DNA of 64,000 nt from Alphaproteobacteria bacterium (GTDB lineage: Bacteria > Pseudomonadota > Alphaproteobacteria > Rs-D84): NCBI GenBank assembly GCA_015062445.1, contig SUUQ01000004.1:37658-101657 (forward strand), written 5' to 3'. Below, one piece after another: positions 27,525-35,875 of the stretch. A program made the translations under genes and the position numbers. Position 1 is the first letter of the stretch; each line of letters opens with the position of its first letter. Under the pieces are notes generated by a model. It was not told the DNA's origin, ran no database searches, and saw nothing but the letters and a program-made list of their open reading frames with translations.

Positions 27525-28277
27525 ATGTTTAATAAAACCAAGGTAAAGTTGGCTGCAAAACAGGTCAACAACAAACAAAAAAAACAAGAAAACAATAAAC
27601 GCACCAAATTTTGGGGGCGGCTGTGGAACATTATCTGCGCCCCATTCCGATTTATCAAACGCATAATCCGCAAAGTATGGAACTGGATTTCAGAAATTAA
27701 TTTAATTGGGCTGATTAATACAACACTGCTGATTGCAATTATCGTATTATTTTCTATGCTGATTCTGGACATCACCAGATACAACAGCCAAAAAACAATC
27801 GTTGTCGCAGAACCTGTTCAGGTCGTACCACAGGTCCAGGTCTTGGAAGAATCTGCACCAAACATTGTAAAAAAACAAAGACCAACACTGCCAATGCGGG
27901 TCGACGCAAAAACAAATAAAAGAATTGAACCAGCTGTGAATGTAGTCCCTGTTTCCCAGCCAGAAGTTAAAATCGCAGAAAAACAAACAGCCAAACAGGA
28001 CAACAATTTCTGGGGCGATGTTATCATTGACACCCGTGGGGCTGGGGCAATGCTGAAAAATGGCGCAAAAGTTAACGGCAATTTGTACCTGCAGAATATG
28101 CGAAAGTACACTTTGCCATGCGATATTCGTATCAACGGGAACCTGTTCCTGCGTGATGTGAATATGTTGCAGTTCTGTGGCGACTTTGTCATCACAGGCA
28201 ACATCTATGTCAGTCCACGTTCGTCATTTGGGCCAATCCCACAGACGGCAAAACTGGGCGGATATGTGGTTCTGTAA
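27525..28277 (+). CDS. Inner-membrane protein with bactofilin-like C-terminal repeats
   Basis: The 250-residue protein has a very basic cytoplasmic N-terminus, one membrane helix (about residues 66-85), a Pro/Val/Gln-rich linker, and a C-terminal domain of short beta repeats (AKVNGNLYLQNM, DIRINGNLFLRDV, DFVITGNIYVSPRS). The repeat spacing recalls bactofilin/beta-helix domains, but no family is certain. The start at 27525 (MFNKTKVK) is preferred to an upstream ATG. A terminator follows. Confidence 0.55.
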   Translation: MFNKTKVKLAAKQVNNKQKKQENNKRTKFWGRLWNIICAPFRFIKRIIRKVWNWISEINLIGLINTTLLIAIIVLFSMLILDITRYNSQKTIVVAEPVQVVPQVQVLEESAPNIVKKQRPTLPMRVDAKTNKRIEPAVNVVPVSQPEVKIAEKQTAKQDNNFWGDVIIDTRGAGAMLKNGAKVNGNLYLQNMRKYTLPCDIRINGNLFLRDVNMLQFCGDFVITGNIYVSPRSSFGPIPQTAKLGGYVVL

Positions 28278-28325
28278 TCCACAAAAAATTACAGGTTGTA
28301 TTGTAATCATTTAGTCTCCTTTGAG

Positions 28326-28353
28326 TGTCGCCGAAAATTCGGCGACATTTTTT
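28326..28353 (+). terminator. Terminator after the 27.5-kb gene
   Basis: TGTCGCCGAA pairs with TTCGGCGACA around a 2-nt gap, followed by TTTTTT. Confidence 0.85.
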
Positions 28354-28417
28354 AATGGAACTGATTAAAAATTATGTTTATACTGTGTGTGTCCAAACAA
28401 AACAAAGAGGGAATGAA

Positions 28418-28699
28418 ATGTTCGATAAACTGTTGTACACAATGCGTAAAAATCTGGCATATACAATCGTGATGATTATTGCGATTATTTTCTTTTGTGC
28501 GTTTTCTGACGGATTGTTAAGTGGTCTGATTGCAGCAGCGGCAGCCGTAATCGCATTCGCATGCGGTGCGTTGCTGTATGGCGAATACAAACAGGCACCA
28601 ACAATCGTCAAAGCCACACAGAAAAAATCGACGGCAAAAAAGTCTGCGCCTGCAAAAAAAGCAACTGGAAAAAAACCAGCTGCCAAGAAAAGAAAATAA
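28418..28699 (+). CDS. Small membrane protein with histone H1-like basic tail
   Basis: The 93-residue protein has two predicted membrane helices (about residues 13-30 and 34-54) and a tail made only of Lys, Ala, Ser, Thr, Pro and Gly (KKSTAKKSAPAKKATGKK and onward). The tail resembles the H1-like protein at 625-1101 and could touch nucleic acid or acidic envelope components. GAGGGAATGAA precedes the start at 28418. Function unknown. Confidence 0.65.
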   Translation: MFDKLLYTMRKNLAYTIVMIIAIIFFCAFSDGLLSGLIAAAAAVIAFACGALLYGEYKQAPTIVKATQKKSTAKKSAPAKKATGKKPAAKKRK

Positions 28700-28710
28700 T
28701 CCAGACAAAC

Positions 28711-28737
28711 AAAAATCCCCAATTTTGGGGATTTTTA
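28711..28737. terminator. Bidirectional terminator
   Basis: AAAAATCCCC and GGGGATTTTT form a hairpin between two convergent genes. Confidence 0.85.
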
Positions 28738-28751
28738 TTTTTCTGTTCTGT

Positions 28752-29558
28752 TTAGTCCAGATTGTTCAGCAAGATTTCTTTTAACTCGTTCGGCATCATA
28801 CCCGTGGTCGAATAACCACAGTCAACATGGTGGACTTCGCCTGTGACACCAGATGACAAATCGCTGAACAAATACATGGCTGCACCAGACACATCGTCCA
28901 ATGTCATATTGCGGCGCAGTGGTGTTGTTTCTGCGTTCAGACGCAACATTGCTTTGAACCCGCCAACACCGCTGGATGCCAGGGTCATAATCGGACCAGC
29001 ACTGATTGCGTTAATGCGAATCCCATCACGCCCCAGGTCAGATGCCAAGTATCGAACACTGCTGTCCAGGGCGGATTTCGCAACACCCATAACATTATAG
29101 TTTGGAACAGACTTTTCACCGCCAAAGTATGTCAAGGTCACGATACTGCCCCCGTTCGTCATCAATTTCGATGCACGGCGCGTGATATCAACCAATGAAT
29201 ACACGGAAATATCCATTGTATTCTTGAAATTTTCACGGGTTGTATCTGCATAGCGACCAGTTAATTCGTTCTTGTCCGAAAACGCAATCGCATGCAGCAC
29301 ACCGTCCAGGTGCCCCCATTCACGTTCAATATCTGCGAACAGCGAATCCATCTGTTCATCGTTTTGTACGTTGCATTCACGAACAAATTTTGCACCAATC
29401 GATTCCGCCAGTGGACGAACCCGCTTTTCCAGCGCAGGCATGGCATACGGCATCGCAATTTCTGCCCCCATTTCGTGGGCACGCCGGGCAATTGCCCATG
29501 CCATTGACCAATCGTTGGCAACACCGGTAATTAAAATCTTTTTCCCTTTTAATAACAT
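28752..29558 (-). CDS. fabI: Enoyl-[acyl-carrier-protein] reductase (NADH)
   Basis: FabI performs the last step of each fatty-acid elongation cycle. The 268-residue short-chain-dehydrogenase fold protein has the atypical FabI nucleotide motif GVANDWSMAWAIA, the catalytic Tyr-x6-Lys (YNVMGVAKSAL) and RINAISAGPI. The start at 29558 follows AAAGGA. It is a single gene. Confidence 0.93.
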   Translation of the reverse strand: MLLKGKKILITGVANDWSMAWAIARRAHEMGAEIAMPYAMPALEKRVRPLAESIGAKFVRECNVQNDEQMDSLFADIEREWGHLDGVLHAIAFSDKNELTGRYADTTRENFKNTMDISVYSLVDITRRASKLMTNGGSIVTLTYFGGEKSVPNYNVMGVAKSALDSSVRYLASDLGRDGIRINAISAGPIMTLASSGVGGFKAMLRLNAETTPLRRNMTLDDVSGAAMYLFSDLSSGVTGEVHHVDCGYSTTGMMPNELKEILLNNLD

Positions 29559-29632
29559 AAATAATCCTTTTGTTATTTTTCTATTGGACCAGTTTAATAT
29601 ACCACCCCACCCCGCCCCATGCAACAGATAAA

Positions 29633-29658
29633 AAATCCCGCCCATATGGGCAGGATTT
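29633..29658 (-). terminator. Terminator of the four-gene small-protein operon
   Basis: AAATCCTGCCC pairs with GGGCGGGATTT on the minus strand with a T run after it. Confidence 0.75.
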
Positions 29659-29866
29659 ATCTTTGTTTCCCCAGCATCGTGTCAAAATGGTGCCGGATAA
29701 AATACCATGAAAGCTTTTGTCGACGGTGTGCAACATCAATCTTTTTACGAAATGCGGTGGCAATCTGCATCAGAATTTCTTGCGATTCCCGTGGTGATAA
29801 TGTCGTTATTTTTTGTTCAGGAATGCCTTTCAAAAATTTCGTATATGTACTTTCAATCATTGCCAT
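29657..29866 (-). CDS. Small hypothetical protein, last gene of operon
   Basis: The 69-residue protein starts at 29866 (MAMIESTYTKF) after AAGGAAACAGAA and 10 nt beyond the stop of the preceding gene. It is helical and basic at the C-terminus (FRKKIDVAHRRQKLSW). I recognise no domain. It is the last of four closely spaced minus-strand genes (31492 to 29657). Confidence 0.5.
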   Translation of the reverse strand: MAMIESTYTKFLKGIPEQKITTLSPRESQEILMQIATAFRKKIDVAHRRQKLSWYFIRHHFDTMLGKQR

Positions 29867-29876
29867 TTCTGTTTCC

Positions 29877-30677
29877 TTATCGTTGTTTTTGTTTTCCATA
29901 TAACGGACAACGTTTGGCAATTACACTTGCAGGCATATACAGTGTACCCAATTTACCGACATCTGCGGACACCAGGGTGCCGGTTTGGTCATAAAACTTG
30001 TCCGCCAAACAGTAGTTTATTGTTGGTATGGTTTTTCTGTCTCTGCGGCAAAAGTCTTCGAACACAATGGTTTGTGTATATTGGTTTTGCCCCAGTTGAC
30101 ACCGCCGTGGACAACCATCGCATAACACAGGGGTGGATAACGGTGTATGTTTGTGCCAATCATTCACATATTCTGTGAATCTAGTAATCAGTTGTTGTTG
30201 AGCAATTGGCAATTCGTCTTTGATATTAAATGGGCGGTAGTAAAGCCAACCAACGTGGGGCTCTTGCAAATCGTATGATTTACACCTGTGAATAAAGTGT
30301 GCAATTGCCTTGCGGACAAGTCTATCTTGTTCAAGGGGAAGTGTTGCGATACAAACGTCAACCACCAAACATTGTACATATATCGCCCCCTGTTTGTATA
30401 TGATAGTGTCTAGAGGTGCGTGCCAAGGTGCCTCGAATTCTATACTGATGCCAGTCATAATCGTATCTGAAAAATTAACTTGGGATGACGGCAAATCCAA
30501 CTTTTCATACATTGCATACAGAAAAAAATCCGCATAGGTTTCACGCATCGCCGCCGGTGATAATTGCCTTGAATCATAACATCTGAATTGTTCCCATGGA
30601 TTTAGTTCCTGGGGACGTGTTTGTTTGGTATTCGCACCACCGAATAATTTATAACGCAAAGTCCGAAGGAAGCTCAT
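29877..30677 (-). CDS. Hypothetical protein with C-terminal cysteine pair
   Basis: This 266-residue soluble protein has no recognised domain. Its C-terminal third holds a possible metal site, LCDGCPRRCQLGQNQY near residue 185, echoing the cysteine-containing small proteins of the same operon. It starts 13 nt after the 30691 gene stops, and its last codons run into the Shine-Dalgarno of the next gene. Confidence 0.55.
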   Translation of the reverse strand: MSFLRTLRYKLFGGANTKQTRPQELNPWEQFRCYDSRQLSPAAMRETYADFFLYAMYEKLDLPSSQVNFSDTIMTGISIEFEAPWHAPLDTIIYKQGAIYVQCLVVDVCIATLPLEQDRLVRKAIAHFIHRCKSYDLQEPHVGWLYYRPFNIKDELPIAQQQLITRFTEYVNDWHKHTPLSTPVLCDGCPRRCQLGQNQYTQTIVFEDFCRRDRKTIPTINYCLADKFYDQTGTLVSADVGKLGTLYMPASVIAKRCPLYGKQKQR

Positions 30678-30690
30678 ATTGTTTTTCCTG

Positions 30691-31173
30691 TTATCGTTGT
30701 TTTTGGTTCTTGGTTGCGTACAATTCTGGGAACACTATTTCGCCAACCGTTTTTCTGATAAATTCATCCTGACATTCACCCAGACGAATTTTATTTAAAC
30801 ATGCATGCATTGGATAATCGCTGTTAATATTGCATTTGGGGCAAATTTTACCAAAATGTGTCCCCAGACGCAATTCTGCCACAGCGTCATCACTAAAACG
30901 GGTCGGATACGCATAAATCATTTTTGCAACAAAAGAAAAATCATAGGTATCCAAACATATCTTTTCGGGACGTGGAACATTATAAATACGCTTCATAATT
31001 TTTAATGCTTGCCCCATTGTAATCGGTTTACCCAAGACATGCCCAAACCCTCTTGTTTCTTCAAACAAGCAAACCTGAACAAGGTCGCTTAGAATATGTG
31101 CATCACGAATTTGACGAGCGGTATTTGGATTTATCTTGAATGTACGATTTTCTGGAATAGTTTTCTTTGGCAT
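30691..31173 (-). CDS. Hypothetical protein with CxxC motif
   Basis: The 160-residue protein starts at 31173 (MPKKTIPENR) after AAGAAGGGA, 13 nt past the preceding stop. It contains GKICPKCNINSDYPMHAC near residue 113, a probable metal-binding knuckle. No family is recognised. It is the second gene of the operon. Confidence 0.55.
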   Translation of the reverse strand: MPKKTIPENRTFKINPNTARQIRDAHILSDLVQVCLFEETRGFGHVLGKPITMGQALKIMKRIYNVPRPEKICLDTYDFSFVAKMIYAYPTRFSDDAVAELRLGTHFGKICPKCNINSDYPMHACLNKIRLGECQDEFIRKTVGEIVFPELYATKNQKQR

Positions 31174-31186
31174 TTTTGTTCCCTTC

Positions 31187-31492
31187 TTATCGTGTTTTAT
31201 AATGGTCGCACAGACGGGCGATTTTGCCAGCCAATAATTTAGCGTCTTTTTCATGTTGAAAAAGTTTGGTTATAATAACCTCTACACAGGTGGACTGACT
31301 TTTATGATTCTCGTCAATATAGTGCGATATTTTTTGCCCACCAATTGTTGGATAAATATGACATAAGCATGGGCAATACAGATAATTTAATTTGCACTGG
31401 TCTTCGCATCCATCGCATCTGTCCCTAGACAAAACATTGACATGTGCCAGGCCAGGTTTTGTATTTATTAGTTTTTCCTGTGTAAATGACAT
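31187..31492 (-). CDS. Small cysteine-rich protein (paralogue of 42386-42637)
   Basis: The 101-residue protein carries CDGCEDQCKLNYLYCPCLC (near 25-43), then PTIGGQKISHYIDEN and LAGKIARLCDHYKTR. The C-x2-C-x3-C pattern, the PTIGGQ-x-IS-x-YID block and the Cys-His-Lys-rich end are shared with the 83-residue product of 42386-42637, so both belong to one small, probably metal-binding family that I cannot name. It leads the four-gene operon; AGAGGT precedes the start. Confidence 0.6.
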   Translation of the reverse strand: MSFTQEKLINTKPGLAHVNVLSRDRCDGCEDQCKLNYLYCPCLCHIYPTIGGQKISHYIDENHKSQSTCVEVIITKLFQHEKDAKLLAGKIARLCDHYKTR

Positions 31493-31566
31493 TTTGATTA
31501 CCTCTTGTACTTTTATTCTACTGTGAACTTAGCACAAATATCCGGATTTGCAATATATTTCATAGC

Positions 31567-31593
31567 AAAACCGCCCATATGGGCGGGAATTTT
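31567..31593. terminator. Bidirectional terminator
   Basis: CCGCCCATATGGGCGG is a perfect palindrome (31571-31586) with A and T tracts on either side. Confidence 0.75.
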
Positions 31594-31644
31594 TGGCTTT
31601 TTTTACAATGCTAATTATATCACAATGTCGGCAAATCGTGTCTG

Positions 31645-31905
31645 CTAGCGACAATCTGCTGCCTTGTTCATGCGAACATGGTCACATATCGCACCAAATT
31701 CTGCCATTGTGATTTTGCCAGTATTTAATACCTTGATAATCGTGCGACACGATGGATAGCGCGTCTTGCCATAGGCATCACAACGTTTACTTTTGTTAAA
31801 TGTTGTCGCATCCAGCCCACTGTTAATCGCCATGCGTGATGGAGTTATTTTCTGATTGGTTGCAATCGCATCCAGTGCATCCCAAATATCATCGTGGGTT
31901 ATCAT
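31645..31905 (-). CDS. Stand-alone HTH regulator, paralogue of 3819-4064
   Basis: The 86-residue protein (MITHDDIWDALDAIA, SRMAINSGLDATTFNKSKR, RYPSCRTIIKVLN) repeats the layout of the 3819-4064 product and again lacks the S24 peptidase domain normally fused to it. It may be a constitutive repressor or a remnant. A terminator follows; no partner gene is obvious. Confidence 0.7.
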   Translation of the reverse strand: MITHDDIWDALDAIATNQKITPSRMAINSGLDATTFNKSKRCDAYGKTRYPSCRTIIKVLNTGKITMAEFGAICDHVRMNKAADCR

Positions 31906-32281
31906 GCTGTATCCTTTTTTTTCCTTGTCGGGTTATCTGGTTTTATTGTTAACATGATACATTATGCAAAAAATCATATTTTTTATCAAGTGGTTTTTAT
32001 AGGTCAGTTTTCTTATTTCAAATTCTCTTTTTCTTTGAGACAACAGATTATATTCCCTTTCAAACAACCCCATACAATGCAATTTGTGCCGGACGATGCC
32101 GTTTTCAGCCGATTTTTACCCCCTTGCCCCACCCTGACATGCCAGATTGTATGATTTTAAGACCGACATCGTGTCGATTTCAACCAGAAAAAAATCCCTG
32201 CCCAATACCCCGCCCATCGTGCAAAAAAACCACCGCCCAATTGGGCGGTTGGTTTTTAATCGTCAGACTTACATCTACTTA
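31906..32281. other. Intergenic region without a recognised gene
   Basis: The only clear element is a bidirectional terminator at 32223-32257 (AACCACCGCCC paired with GGGCGGTTGGTT). No convincing reading frame with a Shine-Dalgarno is seen. Confidence 0.6.
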
Positions 32282-32788
32282 CTATTCAAATATTTTTGTT
32301 TCTTCGTTATAAACTGCAATATATCGTTCACCAAGCCTTGCATCCCAAAACTTCTCTATGGCTTTCAATATCTCTATCAGTTCAATTTCTTTATCATCTT
32401 TTATAACTATAAGTTTTCGAGGGACATTTGTACCTGACTTTCTGCCGGTTTTGCATGGTTTATCTAAATTAAAATGTTTTGTGCCATTGGCAATATTTTC
32501 TAATACTGCGCTATAGGGCATTTCTTTGCTAATAGCCTCTTTCTCTGTCTTTGTCCTGCAAAACCAATCCCTTACATGGTAGAGTGTAATACAAGCATTT
32601 ATTGCCGTTCGTTCATCGGACTCATCTTTGTAAAACTCTCTCAGGTTCTGTTTTACAATCCGATGATAAAAATACTTTGGTTCATGGTATATAAAAGATG
32701 GGCCAGGTCTTTCTAGAGAGACCTTTATATCCGGGAAAATTTCTAGTCCTAACTCTGGTATGGATATTTTCTTAGTAAAATGTTCCAC
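32282..32788 (-). CDS. Hypothetical protein, possibly horizontally acquired
   Basis: The 168-residue protein uses a GTG start at 32788, supported by AAGGAG 7 nt upstream. It is helical in the middle (AINACITLYHVRDWFC) with ENIANGTKHFN, a pattern I associate with a widespread family of unknown function, possibly HEPN-like; this is tentative. Its codons are more AT-rich than those of housekeeping neighbours, as in the genes up to 36 kb. Confidence 0.5.
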   Translation of the reverse strand: MEHFTKKISIPELGLEIFPDIKVSLERPGPSFIYHEPKYFYHRIVKQNLREFYKDESDERTAINACITLYHVRDWFCRTKTEKEAISKEMPYSAVLENIANGTKHFNLDKPCKTGRKSGTNVPRKLIVIKDDKEIELIEILKAIEKFWDARLGERYIAVYNEETKIFE

Positions 32789-32820
32789 TTTTCACTCCTT
32801 AAATTGCATTAGATAAAATA

Positions 32821-32838
32821 ACCGCCCGATTGGGCGGT
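32821..32838 (-). terminator. Terminator after the outer-membrane protein gene
   Basis: ACCGCCC pairs with GGGCGGT, followed on the minus strand by TTATTTTA. Confidence 0.65.
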
Positions 32839-32855
32839 ATGATCGTTTTGTTAAC

Positions 32856-33581
32856 TTAAAAAACATATTTTATACCGGTCCTAATCGTATGATTTGTTAA
32901 ATTTTGACTGCACTCTTTTATATCTGCTAATCGATAGTTTTCACGATGCACTCCATACCCACCAAACGACTTCATTTCTTCCTCTGTACCAAAGGCTCCA
33001 TCCGGAAACAAATTATTTGCATATTCAGCATTTGCCGCATAATACCCGCCAAGATCAGCATTATTTTTTAATTTGTTCATATCATAACTGATATCAATAT
33101 ACAGATTATCGTGTATTTTAACAGACGTTCCTAACCCCATAACCACGCCCGAATCCATTGAGCCAAATTTTGTTTTATTGTGTAACAAAGCACCAAACTT
33201 TACATATGGAGTAACATCTTTATACGTTCCGCCAAGTTTCAGACTTAATGATGACCAGTTTTTCACTGTATTTCCACCAGTGTTATAATTGACACCCAAA
33301 GCCGCATAAAACCATTCGTAGTGAAAATCGCCACCAATTTCAAAACTGGTTCCAAAGGTTTCATCAGAATCGTTATGCTGGCTATCATATACAAAGTAAT
33401 AGTGCATGGCAGGATATGCCCAATTTTGCCAATGATGAATACTATGTTCTTTTGTTTTATTTTGTACTAGATTAACACCCGCACTAATTTGTGCGTACGG
33501 TTTTAAACTCCACTCTGCATTGGCATTTGATATACTTATAACACTCAATAAAACACAAGTAAAAAATGTACACCTTTTCAT
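32856..33581 (-). CDS. Outer-membrane beta-barrel protein
   Basis: The 241-residue product has a signal peptide (cleavage after ANA near 22), alternating hydrophobic beta strands throughout (WFYAALGVNYN, LYIDISYDM) and the terminal motif TGIKYVF with C-terminal Phe recognised by the BAM machinery. It resembles the OmpA/opacity-type 8-strand porin-like barrels. Ligand or role unknown. Confidence 0.75.
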   Translation of the reverse strand: MKRCTFFTCVLLSVISISNANAEWSLKPYAQISAGVNLVQNKTKEHSIHHWQNWAYPAMHYYFVYDSQHNDSDETFGTSFEIGGDFHYEWFYAALGVNYNTGGNTVKNWSSLSLKLGGTYKDVTPYVKFGALLHNKTKFGSMDSGVVMGLGTSVKIHDNLYIDISYDMNKLKNNADLGGYYAANAEYANNLFPDGAFGTEEEMKSFGGYGVHRENYRLADIKECSQNLTNHTIRTGIKYVF

Positions 33582-33666
33582 TATATCTCTCTTACTTTTT
33601 TTCCTATTCTAGCAACCTGATTGATAAATGTAAATTAAACATATCATCTGCTTCTTAATAAGACTT

Positions 33667-33957
33667 TTATTCACCATAAACCATCACACAACTTTGATAA
33701 AAAAGCGGATATAGACCTTCGTATCTGGTTTCAACATAATGAATTTTACTTATGTTGGCTTCTAATGCTGCTTTTAAAATACTTTTTTCAGTTTCTACAG
33801 GTATAATAAACAACGCAATTGCATTACAGGCTTTGCCAATCTTTAACTCTTCTATTTTGGAAAAATCGGTTTTATTCAAATCAATTTGGTTTACATATGG
33901 TGCATTTACACATGCACATAAAAATAATGGCAAAAACAAACAGAATATTTTTTTCAT
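33667..33957 (-). CDS. TRL-like lipoprotein
   Basis: The 96-residue product has a lipoprotein signal (MKKIFCLFLPLFLCAC, Cys at 16). The mature part (IGKACNAIALFIIP, ALEANISKIHYVETRYEG) resembles TRL-like small lipoproteins of unknown role. The start at 33957 lies 17 nt after the T-tract of a structured leader (33974-34215) on the same strand, so expression probably depends on read-through of that attenuator. Confidence 0.65.
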   Translation of the reverse strand: MKKIFCLFLPLFLCACVNAPYVNQIDLNKTDFSKIEELKIGKACNAIALFIIPVETEKSILKAALEANISKIHYVETRYEGLYPLFYQSCVMVYGE

Positions 33958-33973
33958 TTTACACCCCTTTTGT

Positions 33974-34215
33974 AAAAAAATTAGACCGCCATGGGATGTT
34001 AGGCGGTCGGGGAGTTCGTAAATCACGTCATTATTGATTCTGTTGCTTTCGGGTAACCCCTGTTGTATAGCAAGCAGCTCCCCGACTTATTAAGTCAGGG
34101 ATAAATGACGACACAAAACCACAGGAATGACATCGGATAACGATGCCGTCAGTAATTTTGCACCGAATGACGTAGGCTTACGATAGCCCCGAACCCATAT
34201 CCCTATGGATTCATT
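33974..34215 (-). ncRNA. Attenuator-type structured leader RNA, copy 1
   Basis: On the minus strand the RNA opens with CCATA-GGGA-TATGG (34195-34208). P1 pairs CGTCATT (34104-34110) with AATGACG (34026-34032) and encloses hairpin A, CCCTGAC (34094-34100) with GTCGGGG (34079-34085 region), and hairpin B containing a 16-nt sequence at 34058-34073 identical to copy 2. The middle strand GTCGGGGAG (34078-34086) can instead pair with CTCCCCGAC (34006-34014), whose end overlaps the 5' arm of a terminator (34002-34008 with 33984-33990, then seven T). The extra 5' region (34110-34210) holds further hairpins. The lipoprotein gene follows. Confidence 0.65.
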
Positions 34216-34219
34216 TCAT

Positions 34220-34248
34220 AGTTTATCACTAAAAATCAAAAATGTAAA
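34220..34248 (-). promoter_or_regulatory. Promoter of leader RNA copy 1
   Basis: On the minus strand, TTTACA (34243-34248), 17-nt spacer, TAAACT (34220-34225). Confidence 0.65.
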
Positions 34249-34257
34249 TTGAATATA

Positions 34258-34935
34258 TTATTCAAATCGAACAAGCCAATCTTTCTTCATTGTTTGTAGC
34301 TTTTCTCGCATATCATGCACTTGTCGTATTTCGTCTGGTTGAGCATTTTGTTTATGTTCAATCTTATACAGAGTTGATTTTACCCATTCAAGAAACCTTC
34401 CCATATTGTCTCGCACTGTTTTAGAATATACATCTTGATCGTAGTATCGCTTCAAATATCCTTTGGTATTTTGTATCAATATACATATTTGCATTCCCGT
34501 TTCCATACTACGAAATGCAAGACTGCGGAAATACTCTTGCCTATGTTCCTGATTTGATAAAATATTAGGCTGATTTAGCTGGTTTAAAGCGATTTTAAGT
34601 TGTACAATACACTCGTAAAATTTTGGACAATGTTCAATTACAAAAGTTAAATCTACAGAAAGGTTATCAAATGTAAAATCCGGTATTGGCGGCTCTATGA
34701 AATTTTGTATATTCCCTTTGGCAAGTTCCATATTGTTATGTACATTTATCACATACCCAAAAAAATTTCTAAAAATAATATGCAGATTATAGTAGTAGTT
34801 TATCAGCGCATTCTTTTGCTGTCGTTTTTTACGTTTATGTTCATAATATGTTGGCAGAAAGAATGCAAATACAGCCCCAATTATAGTTGCAAGAAATTCT
34901 TGCCACGGCCAACTTTTTATACACTCTAACACCAT
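34258..34935 (-). CDS. Membrane-anchored hypothetical protein
   Basis: The 225-residue protein has one N-terminal membrane helix (about residues 13-30) followed by a basic stop-transfer KRKKRQQK and a long helical cytoplasmic part. No family is recognised. It lies just downstream of a trypsin-like protease gene on the same strand with a 73-bp gap and shares its AT-rich codon use. Confidence 0.5.
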   Translation of the reverse strand: MVLECIKSWPWQEFLATIIGAVFAFFLPTYYEHKRKKRQQKNALINYYYNLHIIFRNFFGYVINVHNNMELAKGNIQNFIEPPIPDFTFDNLSVDLTFVIEHCPKFYECIVQLKIALNQLNQPNILSNQEHRQEYFRSLAFRSMETGMQICILIQNTKGYLKRYYDQDVYSKTVRDNMGRFLEWVKSTLYKIEHKQNAQPDEIRQVHDMREKLQTMKKDWLVRFE

Positions 34936-35008
34936 AGATTACCTTTGCTTTTGTTCCTATTCTAGCAACCTATTCCAGAAATGTAAAATGAATAAAATAA
35001 TAGACTCG

Positions 35009-35875
35009 TTATACTTGGCTTGCTTGTTCTATAAATTGTGGATTTATTGGTGTTGCATACACCTTGTTTTCTTTAACATTAGCACTATGCAATACACCAA
35101 TTACCATATCTTGAAATAATACCGGTCCTCCACTCATACCATTTAACATATCAACTTCTTCGCACTTAAATACATAATCATGCCGATTTGCATCAAAGCC
35201 AATAAATTCGCATTTCACTCCCAAAATAAGAGAGTTTATTGTCCGCTGCGAATAATTTATATGGAAATCGCTGTTTGGAAACCCCAGTGCCACACAAGCA
35301 TCACCGACTTTCATATCATGAACTTCATTTAATTTTAAAACACGTATTTTTAAATCATCCGTATAAACTTTTTCCACTAATTCTAATATTTCTTTTTGTT
35401 TACTGTTTCTGATAGTTTCATAAAACGAACTCCATACGGTTTTCTTTAATCTATCTATCGGCTTTCTGTGTTTATTTAGCCTCATTTCACGTTTCATATA
35501 AGGTGTATTTAAGATATCAGCAGCCAGTTTATCGCTTCCCGATTTTGCTTTTGCTACTAGTAAGTCCAGTATTGACAGTTTGATCAAGACAATATCTGTG
35601 TCTGTTCCCAAAGAATCCTCATAATGGGACACCAATACCTTTGAAACCGGAAGGCCTTTCATTGATTTGTTGGGCAACGCTATAAAAATATGTTTTGGAC
35701 TCGCCGGTCCCAAACAATGTCCAGCAGTCACTGCATAAAAATCGTCCTTATGCTGAATAAAAAAACAAGTTCCGCCTTTGCCTACGCACGGCAGCGAATC
35801 TTCTTCTGTCGGGATACTGTTATCCCATAATAAAAACGGAACTATTGCACGACTTAAAATCTCAGCGTCTGTCAT
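35009..35875 (-). CDS. Trypsin-like serine protease without signal peptide
   Basis: The 288-residue protein has the chymotrypsin-fold triad: His in YAVTAGHCLGP, Asp in GTDTDIVLIKL, Ser in LNGMSGGPVLF. A long charged insert separates the lobes. No signal peptide is seen, unlike DegP-type proteases, so it would act in the cytoplasm. Such bare proteases occur in stress and phage-defence loci, but no partner of a known system is next to it. Confidence 0.7.
   Translation of the reverse strand: MTDAEILSRAIVPFLLWDNSIPTEEDSLPCVGKGGTCFFIQHKDDFYAVTAGHCLGPASPKHIFIALPNKSMKGLPVSKVLVSHYEDSLGTDTDIVLIKLSILDLLVAKAKSGSDKLAADILNTPYMKREMRLNKHRKPIDRLKKTVWSSFYETIRNSKQKEILELVEKVYTDDLKIRVLKLNEVHDMKVGDACVALGFPNSDFHINYSQRTINSLILGVKCEFIGFDANRHDYVFKCEEVDMLNGMSGGPVLFQDMVIGVLHSANVKENKVYATPINPQFIEQASQV

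Noticed and set aside
33974..34215. IS200/IS605 end or TnpB/IscB-associated omega RNA
   Set aside because: The GACTTAATAAGTC hairpin recalls such ends, but no transposase or nuclease gene is adjacent, and the other two copies keep the fold without that sequence, which fits an attenuator better.
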